Source: Parelaphostrongylus tenuis (lineage: Eukaryota; Nematoda; Chromadorea; Rhabditida; Metastrongylidae). From it: DNA of 64,000 nucleotides. Position numbers and translations under genes: made by a program. How positions within the stretch are numbered: the stretch's first letter is position 1; each line of letters starts with the position of its first letter. The notes beneath the pieces were generated by a model. That model made no database searches and was not told where the DNA came from. It saw nothing but the letters and a program-made list of their open reading frames with translations. Positions 35,101 through 43,900 of the stretch are shown in pieces. The DNA lies in contig JAHQIW010005606.1 of NCBI GenBank assembly GCA_019055375.1, positions 34,563 to 98,562 of the forward strand, read 5' to 3'.

Positions 35101-36229
35101 TCAAAATGAAAATTCGCCCATCAGTGCTTCCAACGGCCACCAACGTTCCCCATCTGTTGAATTTGCAACAATTCGCTGCTCCATTCTGAACAGATATGTC
35201 ATACGAGGCTGTATCGAACAAAAAAATCAAATAAATTGATTGATATGCAAAACATTTGACACCAGGCGGGCGTTTCACCCGTACCATGGGTGAAGTTATA
35301 CATACCACTCAATATTCTTAGATGTATAGATACAACACAACACTACTGAAAAGCAATAGGGTACTTTTCCGTTTGGTAGCTCGATTTTCAAGCCTATCCC
35401 CTACACTGGGCAAGAAGTTTCCACATAAAGTGTTAGCAATCATTCGGAAGCTTAAATCTCTCAAGCTAGCGCTGTACGTGGCCGGTTTTCTAAGAAGACC
35501 TTTTATAACGCTGCAAAATTGAAAACAAGATTATGTTTACACGCCCGAAATTCTTGCAGTACAAAGCTATTTCTTTCGGCTATTAGTGATCATTGGATAT
35601 TGTAAAATTCACCGATTCCAACTTTGTGCTTTGATTCTGAAAAGATCGTTACTCTGCAGCGTACTAGGGAAGATAAGACTGATTCATATGGGCAAATGTT
35701 TCTTGACCAATTTACGAGCAATGGGGTGGGGTGGGTAGAAAGGGGTGCAGAGAGAGATCAGCACGAACATCAACAGATGGCGCCTGAGTGAGGTGTATTT
35801 GACGAGAATTGCTTTTCCGCTTTGGAAGAAACTCCGGACTAAACGTCTGACTCTGAAAATAAAAGATCTTTACATGTTCACGTGATTTCCGTCCTTCCAG
35901 CGAGGTAATTTTATTTTTTAATTTTTCAGAGCTATAAAAGGATCTGTCCAAAAAACCGGCAACGTATAGCGCTAGCGGGAGATCTAAGCTACGAAAACTT
36001 CTTGTCCGACGTAGGGAATAGGCTTGAAAATCTTTGCTACCAAACGGAAAAGAACCGCAGTAGAAACAGATTTAGACCGCACCGAGTCATGGTTTAGGTA
36101 GGTAAAAAACCTGGAAACACTTATTAGTTTTAAAAAAATCATTAACAGTACCTGTAAGTCGAGCGTTCCATCCAGCTCTTCAGGGAATTGAACCCCGAAA
36201 TTCCTCTCCAATAGCTCGGCATTCATCAT
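29121..36229 (-). CDS. rbbp-5: rbbp-5: WD40 subunit of the SET1/MLL (COMPASS) H3K4 methyltransferase complex
   Basis: Twelve exons on the minus strand: 36229-36152 ([20 protein letters not shown]), 35185-35076 ([18 protein letters not shown]), 34438-34262 ([20 protein letters not shown]), 33863-33692 ([20 protein letters not shown]), 33548-33477 ([16 protein letters not shown]), 33009-32854 ([18 protein letters not shown]), 32592-32463 ([19 protein letters not shown]), 31187-31101 ([22 protein letters not shown]), 30190-30058 ([21 protein letters not shown]), 29974-29905, 29450-29326 (LWFLPITPE), 29234-29121 (RALADGGSK to GRRIK). Order and residues follow vertebrate RBBP5: a WD40 beta-propeller, then an acidic segment and a basic tail. 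With WDR5, ASH2 and DPY30 it stimulates H3K4 methylation in the nucleus. The summed exons (1424 nt, about 474 codons) fit the family. About eight one-base length faults, mostly in homopolymer runs, break the frame. It could be an erroneous consensus of a live gene or a pseudogene. Confidence 0.9.
29494..29806 (+). mobile_element. tRNA-derived SINE, family S1, in an rbbp-5 intron
   Basis: Plus-strand head AATGGCGCAGCGATTATAGG with B-box GGTTCGATCCC, then the family body through GGTTGATCAACGCCGAGAGC. It lies between the rbbp-5 exons at 29326-29450 and 29905-29974. Confidence 0.75.
30303..31067. repeat. Family M1 element, complete, filling an rbbp-5 intron
   Basis: Left end GTTATTCAGGAACAAATGAA (30311) and right end, reverse-complemented, GTTATCCAGGAACAAATGAA (31060) match over more than 20 bp, and inner parts (AAAGCACTTTTCATAAGAGT) extend the inverted repeat to about 100 bp at lower identity. 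The 760-bp element takes up almost the whole intron between 30190 and 31101. It has no coding capacity. Confidence 0.8.
31553..31925 (+). mobile_element. tRNA-derived SINE, family S2
   Basis: It shares with 41152-41515 the stretch TTCCTGGGTATCGGAC, TTTCCACCCGAAAAGTC, TCCACTAAAGGCAGGCAACT, TTTAGGCTTACGTC and GATCACTGAAGACGAGCCGT. The head is better kept in the other copy. It is in an rbbp-5 intron. Confidence 0.65.
32128..32395 (-). mobile_element. tRNA-derived SINE, family S1
   Basis: Minus strand, family blocks GGCGTCGATCAATCTG, AGTCAGTGCTGCC and CACCGGAGAGATGGA on the plus strand, with B-box complement AATCGAACC. The A-box is degraded. It is in an rbbp-5 intron. Confidence 0.65.
32655..32825 (-). 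mobile_element. tRNA-derived SINE, family S1, partial
   Basis: Plus-strand blocks GACTCGTGGAGGCC, TATCCTCATAGACAAGTC and CTTCGAGGGATGG match the body of the family. The tRNA-like head is lost or badly decayed. It is in an rbbp-5 intron. Confidence 0.55.
33094..33304. repeat. Family M2 inverted-repeat element in an rbbp-5 intron
   Basis: It runs from AGCCCTTCGCAGACCGTG to CCACGGTCCCGAAAGGCTT. Inner blocks CTCCTGTATCTCTAATCC and CAGTTAGAGATGAG match the element at 37172-37408. The two ends are inverted copies of each other. Confidence 0.65.
33997..34177. repeat. Family M2 short element in an rbbp-5 intron
   Basis: Left TTAGTTCAACCCTTTCG and right CGAAAGGGTTAAGCTA are inverted repeats. The 181-bp element lies between the rbbp-5 exons ending at 33863 and starting at 34262. 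Confidence 0.7.
34675..34845. repeat. Family M2 related fragment
   Basis: CGCGGCGAAAGGGTTAGATG, CCATTCCGGGACCGTGCAC and CTACATCTCTCACCC resemble the interior and ends of M2 elements at 33.1 and 37.2 kb. An open frame on the minus strand here is repeat-derived, not part of rbbp-5. Confidence 0.5.
34846..35011. repeat. Short MITE with inverted ends in rbbp-5 intron
   Basis: GCGTGAGAACGCACTTAGTG on the left pairs with CACTCGTTGCGTTCCCACAC on the right, and TGTTGTTATTTTCC with GGAAAAATAACAAC inside. It is a 166-bp AT-rich foldback with no coding content. Confidence 0.75.
35370..35690. repeat. Family M1 partial copy
   Basis: AGTGTTAGCAATCATTCGGA, TACGTGGCCGGTTTTC, CTTTTTATAACGCTGC-type and ATTATGTTTACACGCCC blocks match M1. 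The right half is missing. It is in the first intron of rbbp-5. Confidence 0.6.
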
Positions 36230-36359
36230 CTTTGCAGGAGACGTCAAAAATAAGGTATATGCTAGTAATTGATCAACAAGCTGCAAAATACATTGAAATA
36301 AGAACAGTATAACGAGGATACTTCAATACAATCACTCAAATGGGCTGATTCAGCCGTTC

Positions 36360-36655
36360 TCAAGGTTTCGTTCGCCAATGGCTAACGTACGTTCCGGCGA
36401 TTTCGCTCGTCTCGTCAGAGCCACACGTCCCACTAGGGTTCTGAAGACCACCATCAATAGGCAGGCGGCGTCGCGCCGTCGCCTGCGCGGCAGTCGTAGG
36501 CAGGCAGCGTCTACATGTCTGTGCACGCGCGTTTGGCCGCCTGTACGTGCTTACCAATGAGAACGCGACGCCGTCATTACAGTAGACGAGTGAGATTTGA
36601 CGTCGCGTGGCCTGGTACGAAACGTGCCATATGGTTCTTGAAGGGTTAATGTACT
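36360..36655. repeat. GC-rich repeat related to M2, upstream of rbbp-5
   Basis: CAATAGGCAGGCGGCG, GTAGGCAGGCAGCGTCTAC and the end CTTGAAGGGTTAATG resemble the element at 21281-21507. It lies just upstream of the first rbbp-5 exon and separates it from the divergent region beyond. Confidence 0.5.
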
Positions 36656-36925
36656 ACGCCTCCCTCACTAGATGTAGGGCGGCCGGTTGGGCGTGTGGCA
36701 CAAAACCTCAAAAACAACTAAATCAAGCTGTCTGAATAAATTGTAGTTATGATAAACAAGGTATTTCAAAACGGTCAAATAAAGGACAATTTGAGCAATC
36801 ATCAAAAACGAGGAATGAAGACGAGAGAAGAATGAATATTAGATAAAAGAAGAAAAAGAAACAAATAAGGGAAATAGAAGCTGGTTGCAGTGCTTTCTCA
36901 ACATAACAGTGATAGCAGTACAGGA

Positions 36926-37000
36926 GCCCCGATAGCGCAGTGGTAAGCACGCACCCCAGGGAAGCGTTAGACGCGCATTCGACTCCTGCCCGGGAGTCTA
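36926..37000 (+). mobile_element. tRNA-like SINE head
   Basis: CCCCGATAGCGCAGTGGTAA (A-box) and GCATTCGACTCCTGC (B-box) are spaced as in a tRNA, but the acceptor arms do not pair, so I read it as a SINE head rather than a tRNA gene. Confidence 0.5.
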
Positions 37001-37171
37001 ACGTTTTATATAACTTTTTTGGATATTTAGCTTTTGACAAAAGGAAACTGTTCGCCCTTCGAAAATTCCAAAAAAAAAAAGTCGTTGGTTCGAGCAAAGC
37101 ACGGGGGCAAAATTCAGGCAATCGATTGCGCTGTACAGAATCCACGTCATTTCGCAATTCTTCCTTCTTCT

Positions 37172-37408
37172 TTGACCCTTTCGCGAACGTGGGACCACGG
37201 CCTCTGCATCTCTAATGAGGAACTCTGGACGGTCTGCTTCACCTCGTCTGTATCTCTAAACTCTCGCGTACCATTGTCAGACGCAACAGCCTGCCACTGT
37301 TATACGCTGTACGCTGGGAGCTAAAGATGCAGAGAAGGTGGAGTAGACCGTCCGGAGTTGCCAGTTAGAGATGCAGAGGTCGTGGGTCCACGGTCCCGAA
37401 AGGGTTAA
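37172..37408. repeat. Family M2 inverted-repeat element
   Basis: Left CCCTTTCGCGAACGTGGGAC and right GTCCACGGTCCCGAAAGGG are inverted copies. The interior repeats CATCTCTAA / TTAGAGATGCAGAGG in mirror fashion. It has no coding content. Confidence 0.7.
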
Positions 37409-37447
37409 CAGATCATGCCATTCGTATGAGTAAAAATAAAAAAAAAC

Positions 37448-37733
37448 TCTCACCGTTGATCAATTGCTGAGAAATGTGCCATGCATTTGCCTTAAATTTT
37501 TAACTTCGTTTGAGGTGATTGAAGGCATTTCTGGCCTGGACTAGCGGTTTCCTCCCGCTGTACCGAGTCGGTGCTGTTTGTCGTCCTCGATAAGTCTGAG
37601 ATCAATTCGGTACCAGTTACCAAGCCGGGACGGATGCATGGCTTGGTGAGCCACGAGCGCTACATCGAACCGTCGACCTTGTGTGCGACGCAGAAAACCT
37701 CTAACCACTGCGCCACATGCGCTTATTTTACGA
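37448..37733 (-). mobile_element. tRNA-derived SINE, family S1
   Basis: Minus-strand head ATGTGGCGCAGTGGTTAGAG and B-box GGTTCGATG; body includes (plus strand) CCGAGTCGGTGCTG, GATAAGTCTGAGATC and GACGGATGCATGGCTTGG. It is one of the better-preserved copies. Confidence 0.75.
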
Positions 37734-38139
37734 GTAATCGGTACTATTTGCTTAACACAACTGCGTCGGAACTCGACTGCATGATTTATCAACATCGTGC
37801 CACCTGGTTCGATCTCGCACCGGACTTTTCGAGCCTCTGATCCCTGTGGGGTGTGGAATTCGCCATCAGACTTATCTGGGAGCAATCACCCTCTGCAATC
37901 CAACGGGAACGCGATCGCCCTGCTATTTCAGGACCTAGGGAGAATCGATATGATCAAAATTCAGCGCCTACCATGACAAATGAAAACTTTCACAGCAACC
38001 GAACCCGGAAGCAGAATCTCAAAGACCTTCAGGAATAATGAATGCGAGTGGGTCGAATCGAATGTAAGACGTGCTGGGATCCACATAGCACATTTGAAGG
38101 ACAGGTTGCAAAAAAAATAATGCGGTCCTCAATGTTACA

Positions 38140-38990
38140 CGGCAACAAATGAAAAAGCGATCCCTTTCGCTAGTAATCATTCGAAAGCTTAAGTCTCTGC
38201 CTAGAGCCGTAAGTGGCCGGTTTTCGAATATGCCTTTTTACAACGCTGCAGCATTCAAAAAAAATTATGTTTCACATCCGCCGCGCATCCTCACTTTTAT
38301 CACGCGTATAATTCGCTAAGAGCACGAAAAGCATATGAACGTGTAAAGAAAATCTTGTAGTGTTGTAGTCAATCGATTTATATGGACTTTCTTTCAAAGC
38401 GCAGGAAAAGAATAACCCATTGAATAACAAGTTGCACCCCACATGTCCTCGAACAATCGCCCCGCCTGAAATTAGCAGGTAAACAAGTTCGCCAAACATG
38501 TGAAACTCGATTTTTTCCCCTGCTACACTGTAGTGAGACGGTCTTTCTAGAAAATAAATACAAAAGAATGGAATCATTGAAACTTACGCTGTCGACTGAT
38601 TGCTAATAATCTAGAGAAAGAGCTCTGTTCGGCGAGGTGTGAAATATAAATGTTCTCTTTCTCCTACAGCGCTACCAAAAGAGCTTTTTCCAAGAGCAAA
38701 CATTTTTGAGTTCATCGGTACTTGTGTTACCGAAAGAGCACTAGCAACTTAGGGAACTAGTTACTGGCTCCAGAAAAAAATGAGATAAGAAAAAAAAACG
38801 CCTGGACGAGTGAAACATAATTTTACTTTGAATGCCACATCGTTATAAAAAGGCTTTTTTCAAAACCGGCCATGTGGGGCTGTATCCCGAGATTTGAGCT
38901 TTCGAATCATTACTAACACTCCTATGAAAAGCTCTTGTCCCGCGGATCAGCTCGAACAATGATTAGTCGACGTCTAACGGAAAAGTATCA
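38140..38990. repeat. Family M1 element, full length
   Basis: Left half CCCTTTCGCTAGTAATCATT, AAGTGGCCGGTTTTCG; right half CGTTATAAAAAGGC, TTTGAGCTTTCGAATCATTA and CTCCTATGAAAAGCTCTTGT. These are inverted copies of each other over about 100 bp. The interior holds CTACACTGTAGTGAGACGGT as in the other copies. Confidence 0.7.
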
Positions 38991-39387
38991 TGAATTTGTC
39001 CGCTAAAATCTATGGAATTCCAGGGTACATGATCAGTTCTGAGTAGCGTAAATAACAAAAAATACCAATGTAAAAGATTTATATTGCATGCCCTTTGTAC
39101 GACTTGTTATAATGGATTGAATGCCAAAAACCTCACGGTTCCGTTTCCTTATAAATAAGAGATAGAAGCGCTTCATGAGTATATAGGTATGTGCAGTTGA
39201 CTGAGATGTGTCAAAGTTGGGCAAGAACCCAGAAATTGCACTGAAACAGACGAAAAAGAAGCCAGCTGCATGACGAAAATCGCGCGCAGCGATTTCTGCT
39301 GCTGTCCCGAAAGTGTTGCCAAAACACCGACATTGACGGGTCGACGCTGACAGCTGTGATGCCTCATATCGGAGCAGAGCGGTAACG

Positions 39388-39462
39388 TCGATGGTGTAGT
39401 GGTTGCACGCGCCCCGCTATGCATGATACACGGGTTCAACTCCCGCCTGGATTCAGGAGTTC
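39388..39462 (+). mobile_element. tRNA-like SINE head
   Basis: GTCGATGGTGTAGTGGTTGC and GGGTTCAACTCCCGCC give A- and B-box-like sequences at tRNA spacing. The acceptor ends do not pair well, so it is not called as a tRNA gene. Confidence 0.5.
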
Positions 39463-39589
39463 TGCATAATTTTAGCAATCACATCATTGCTGATAACGAT
39501 AAGGAAAGATCTCAACGAGCGGACGGCAGCGTAATCGATATCGCCAGTGGCGCGCGATTTTCATTCTTTAATAAGATTTTTTCCTTTGT

Positions 39590-39970
39590 TTCGGTAAATA
39601 CTTCAAGGCTCTATATATCGCTCTGATAATACATGATTTTCTCTACAAAATGGTACACATAATTTTGTTTTCGCTCTCACAACGCGCTATGAAAACCTTT
39701 TCCGGAACCACTTCAAGCTTCAAAAGTTGGTCGGAATTTATGCTATCGAATGAGCCCAATGAGGTCCAATAAAAAGCGATTCACAGATCTTAGCTGAACA
39801 AACAAGGTAAGCCAAGTGTGAAACCTGATTTCATTTTTGCTGCTACAGTGTGCATACAAAAGCCTTGTTGAAAGCCAAGGAATGTGTCGGAATCTCCGTG
39901 ATCTGAACTTTCGAATGAATACTTGAATTCTAAATGAAAAAGCTGCCTTCAGCGAAAAAGACCTTCGAAA
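39590..39970. repeat. Family M1 partial, decayed
   Basis: CTCACAACGCGCTATGAAAA, GTGATCTGAACTTTCGAATG and CTAAATGAAAAAGCTGCC resemble M1 blocks in order. Ends are not clear. Confidence 0.45.
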
Positions 39971-40124
39971 ATTTGACGGTCAAAATGACCCCCATCATCG
40001 ACAAAAGGGTTTAAGCGTAATACTCCGACGGTTTTATATCACCTAAAGACTTATTGAATTCTACAGACAAAAAAAGCAACATCATTTGGTCTACAATGAT
40101 AGAGAGATAGAGTGAAGAACGTTG

Positions 40125-40200
40125 ACTGATCCAGCGGATAGCAGATGTGAGCCCCGTGAGAACGGCGTGGTCACGGGATCGAATCCCCGTCGATGCTCCG
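40125..40200 (+). mobile_element. tRNA-like sequence
   Basis: GCGGATAGCAGATGTGAGCC and GGGATCGAATCCCCGTC form a B-box and a weak A-box. This could be a SINE head. Cloverleaf pairing is incomplete. Confidence 0.4.
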
Positions 40201-40439
40201 AGTTTTGCTCATCACATAACATCCTTCTAGTTCTACTTCCCATTGCACGATGCTCTGAAAGAAGGGGAAAAAAGTGAATAAAAAAAACGATAGTGCTCGA
40301 TCTACACTTCCTCAACCACCTGAGATACCTTGGGAATGACCTCCGCTTGGTGATCAACTGGCACGATCCACATGAATTCCTAAGAGTGCTGTCATTTCCG
40401 GCAGATCAGAACCACTAAATGGACAGTACAACTAGGTAT

Positions 40440-40535
40440 CCGAGAATGCTGAGTGATACACGAAACTTTGGACCTCGGCGGGGTCCAACCCGCATCTCCC
40501 ACTTGGCGGTATCACGTGTTACCGCTACACCACGA
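40440..40535 (-). mobile_element. tRNA-like SINE head, minus strand
   Basis: On the minus strand TCGTGGTGTAGCGGTAACAC and GCGGGTTGGACCCCGCC give A- and B-box-like parts at tRNA spacing. The preceding plus-strand stretch (GGTATCCGAGAATGCTGAGT) resembles one near 45890, which suggests one SINE family. Confidence 0.5.
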
Positions 40536-40689
40536 CATCATAGCGCTGCTATAATAACGGTGAAATAAGTAATTCCTACAGATTATATAGACGGATGACT
40601 GAAGAATACAAAGCAATCACGAATGTAAGTGGATGAACACAAGGTACGACTCGAGCCAATAGCCATAGTGGTTCTCGTGCTCCAGTGAT

Positions 40690-40992
40690 AAACCTTGCTC
40701 CATCGCACTAGGGCACCGTCCTTTAACCCTTGTCGTCGTCGTCGTCGGCCGTGGCTGCCGCTCCCGCTCCCGACCCAGGGGTTCCCAGATCCTCTTCCGG
40801 CTCACTCCATCCTCCTCGTTCGTTCGTTTTGCTCTGCGGCAGCTCTCTTGGAGAGTTTCCTGCCAATATCACATTTCCGGAACAGATTTCGAAGAGAGAG
40901 AGAGAGAGGGAGAAAATGGAAGTGATCGTTTTGTGTTCCAGTGTTTGGCGAAACTCGTCCGAGTGTAGGTGCCGCCGCCCCGCGCCGCCTCA
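40690..40992 (+). promoter_or_regulatory. GC-rich 5' region of the 40.99-51.6 kb gene pair
   Basis: In contrast to its AT-rich surroundings this stretch has CGTCGTCGTCGTCGG, CCGCTCCCGCTCCC, a (GA)n tract at about 40890-40912 and CCGCCGCCCCGCGCCGCC immediately before the ATG at 40993. It is best read as promoter and 5' UTR. An open frame through it ends exactly over the ATG and is probably chance. Confidence 0.45.
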
Positions 40993-43900
40993 ATGAGTTC
41001 TTATTTTCGAGGCAACTTTGTTAGTTGGAAAGCTAGCAATCCTCTGAGGTCAGCATGTTGTCCACTTGTTTTCCACCTAAATTCTAGCCGCTTTTCGTTT
41101 GTCTCATAGTTTCGTATTTTGCCTTCACTGATGAGCTAACCCTCCCAAATGGCTCGCCTCCTCATCGTGGCTGAGAGGTGTCCCTGGGGTATCGGACCTA
41201 GGAGTATGGCGGGGTTCGACCCTCACCAGGGCCACCCAAGCTCAGAAGGAGTCCGTTTCCACCCGGAAAGTCCAATCAAAAGTAAGTCGTACCAAGAATA
41301 ACCGTCGTCTTCATGGCTAGCAGTCTCTAGCAGTGCTAATCTTCCTCTGATCCACAAGGCCTGGCGACTGCTCCTAATGTGGTGAGGACATGAGGAAACC
41401 CCGGCTAGGCTTACCTCGAGATTCCACGGAGTAGAACAGCTAAACCAGTACAGTAAAAGTGTACTTGGGTTCACACTATCAGTGAAGACGGGCTGTATAA
41501 GTATGTAATCCTTCCGGGACCATGGACTCAACCACCCGCATCTTTAATCCCCACGTTTTGCGTCAAGCAGTGGCCACCGCACTGGGGTTAGCGATGCAGA
41601 GGGTTGGATTCATGGCCTCGAAAGATCTAAGTAGATGAGCTAATACGGAGTTTTTACAAATCTCTGCTTGACTAACGTTTCGACGGCTTCGCCTTCATCA
41701 GAGACGCAATGACCTCCTTCAGCGGGTGATCTCTGGAGATGTTCCTCGTGCGATGATAGCCTCGTAGCCGTGGCATCGAGTCGAATCGATTGTTGTCGAT
41801 CCCATCACGATTCTTCAAACGTTAGCCGTAACAATATCCTTACGTTTCATCTTAAGCGAGCCGTCCTCCCATTTTTTACTTTGCGGAATCCAGCATTTTT
41901 TCCATTCGATTCGTTTCCTCGTATTTCTCCTCCACAAAGATCTTCGATATCTTCACGGTGTCGGTTCGGCTGCTGTTTGAAGACTTCGTTTTCTTCATGA
42001 AAAAAGTAGTGGGTTGGCAAGAAATTTCCCAAACTTCTCCTTCTTTTTTTGTTGGTTATTCTTCTTTCATTTGAGTTTTTGTCTTTACCATCATTTAGAG
42101 CAGCTTCTTGTGGTTATTTTGATATACAACACTTCTACATTTCTTCTAGAACGGAATTGTTCCGAGAGCAAAAACGATTGTTGATGCTACACCGAGCATC
42201 GTTGCATGCCAAAGCAGCACATGAACCCAGGCGATACTCGTCCAGCATCAATAATCAGTTTTGCTTTCGGGAAATTTCTATTTTAAAACAAATGTGTAAG
42301 TGCTGAATATCAAAATAATCACAAGAAGCTGCTTTAAATGATATCAAAAGCAAAAGCTCAAATGTATGAAAAATAACCAACGAAAATGAAGAAGTGCGGA
42401 TAATTTCCTGCCAATCAAATAGATTGCTGATCGGGCGAAACTCCTTGCAATCTCGCGGGAATTCGAGCCAGGGCGTAAGATGACTGACTGCAAGAGAATG
42501 TCAGGAATGTTAGGGAGCACTTTTCTACGTGATAGCCTGCATCGCTAATCATTCTGCCTCTCCAGACCATAAAAAAAAAACTCATGTTAGCTCATCAATG
42601 AAGACAGAATATGAACCAGTAACACCATGGTTCAGTGAAGGGCGGAATTGAAATGTTGTATTTTCGTAGTTCACCGTTCCTTGTCAGAGGTCTAGTTTCA
42701 TATTAAAATGAATGTAACGTGGTGTTTCTATTCGAATAGATCATGAGACATTGAAAAGCTCGTTCTTTCAGTAACACGTATCCGCCTGCTGTGTACGGGA
42801 ACAGTTACGACGTCGGCTCATTTGGGTATAACCCGGAGTTTCCATCCGTCAACAGTTCTCAGGCTACTTCCAGTCACTATCAGCATCAACAGGTGAGACA
42901 CTCAAACCATTTTGTAAGCCAAATAAATGGAGAAGTGTGGTTGCAGCTTCACAAAGTAGAATAGGTCTGTAGTTCTTCAAGGGTTCATGGGATGCTTAAA
43001 CTGAATATGGTTTTTTAGATTTATTTTTTATAGAAAAGAAAACTGTTTTAGGTTTTTTTCTGTTATCCGGGAAGAAACAAGGAAACGACTCCTTTTGTGA
43101 ACTTGATTTTCCATAAAATATTGGCAATAATTTGGAAGCTTAAATATCTGTGGATTGCTGTACTTACTTGTTTTTTTTTTCAAAAGGCATTTTTGTGGCG
43201 CTGTAGCATTCGAAATAAAACCATTCACACACGCCGCGCGCTTTCATTTTCATGAAGTTTGTAATTCAATGGAAGCACGGAAAGCACATTAGCTTGTAGA
43301 GGAAATCTTGAAGTATCAGGTTCATATCTTTTATTTGAAGTTTTTCTCAAAACGGAAAAATTCTCAAATTCAGTAAGAAGAATTACACGCCACATATGAG
43401 TCGCGCCTTCCTGGCCTATTGATCGCGCATTGTTGATCCATTTCTTTGAATGTCACGGCGCTATAAAAAAAGCCTTTTCAAGAAACAAGTACTTACAGCA
43501 GTTCCTCGAGATTTGAGCTTTCGAATTGTTACTAACAATCTTATGGAAGTTCTTGTCCAAAAAGGGGTTGTTTCTTTATACTCCGGTATATCACCTGTCG
43601 TCCCGTTGATCGTCGAGTCACTCGAGCGTGCACCAGGAACATTTCCCTTTTTCCCCTATAGCGTGCAATAGTAGCCCATTGGGTCTTCTTCTCTGGGTAT
43701 TCGTTGGGTACCATATCTTTCTTTTAGTCCTTTCGTGAAGAAATCGGACCATCGGGTTGATGGTCTTCCTGTAGAGCGCTTTACTTTACAATTACCTCAA
43801 ACGAATTTACTCCGGGGTAACAGAAAAAAACCCTTCTTTATATGAACTCCAACTGTAAGGATGCTGAGATATGGTCAAAATTTGGATCATGTGGGCTTCG

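Noticed and set aside
36926..37000. Candidate tRNA gene
   Set aside because: A and B boxes are present, but the acceptor ends do not pair and no proper anticodon stem forms. It is treated as a SINE head.
40730..40996. Open frame of 88 codons rich in Ser, Ala and Pro
   Set aside because: It lies in GC-rich, simple-sequence DNA, an equally long frame runs on the opposite strand, and it ends over the better start codon at 40993. It is likely 5' UTR or promoter.
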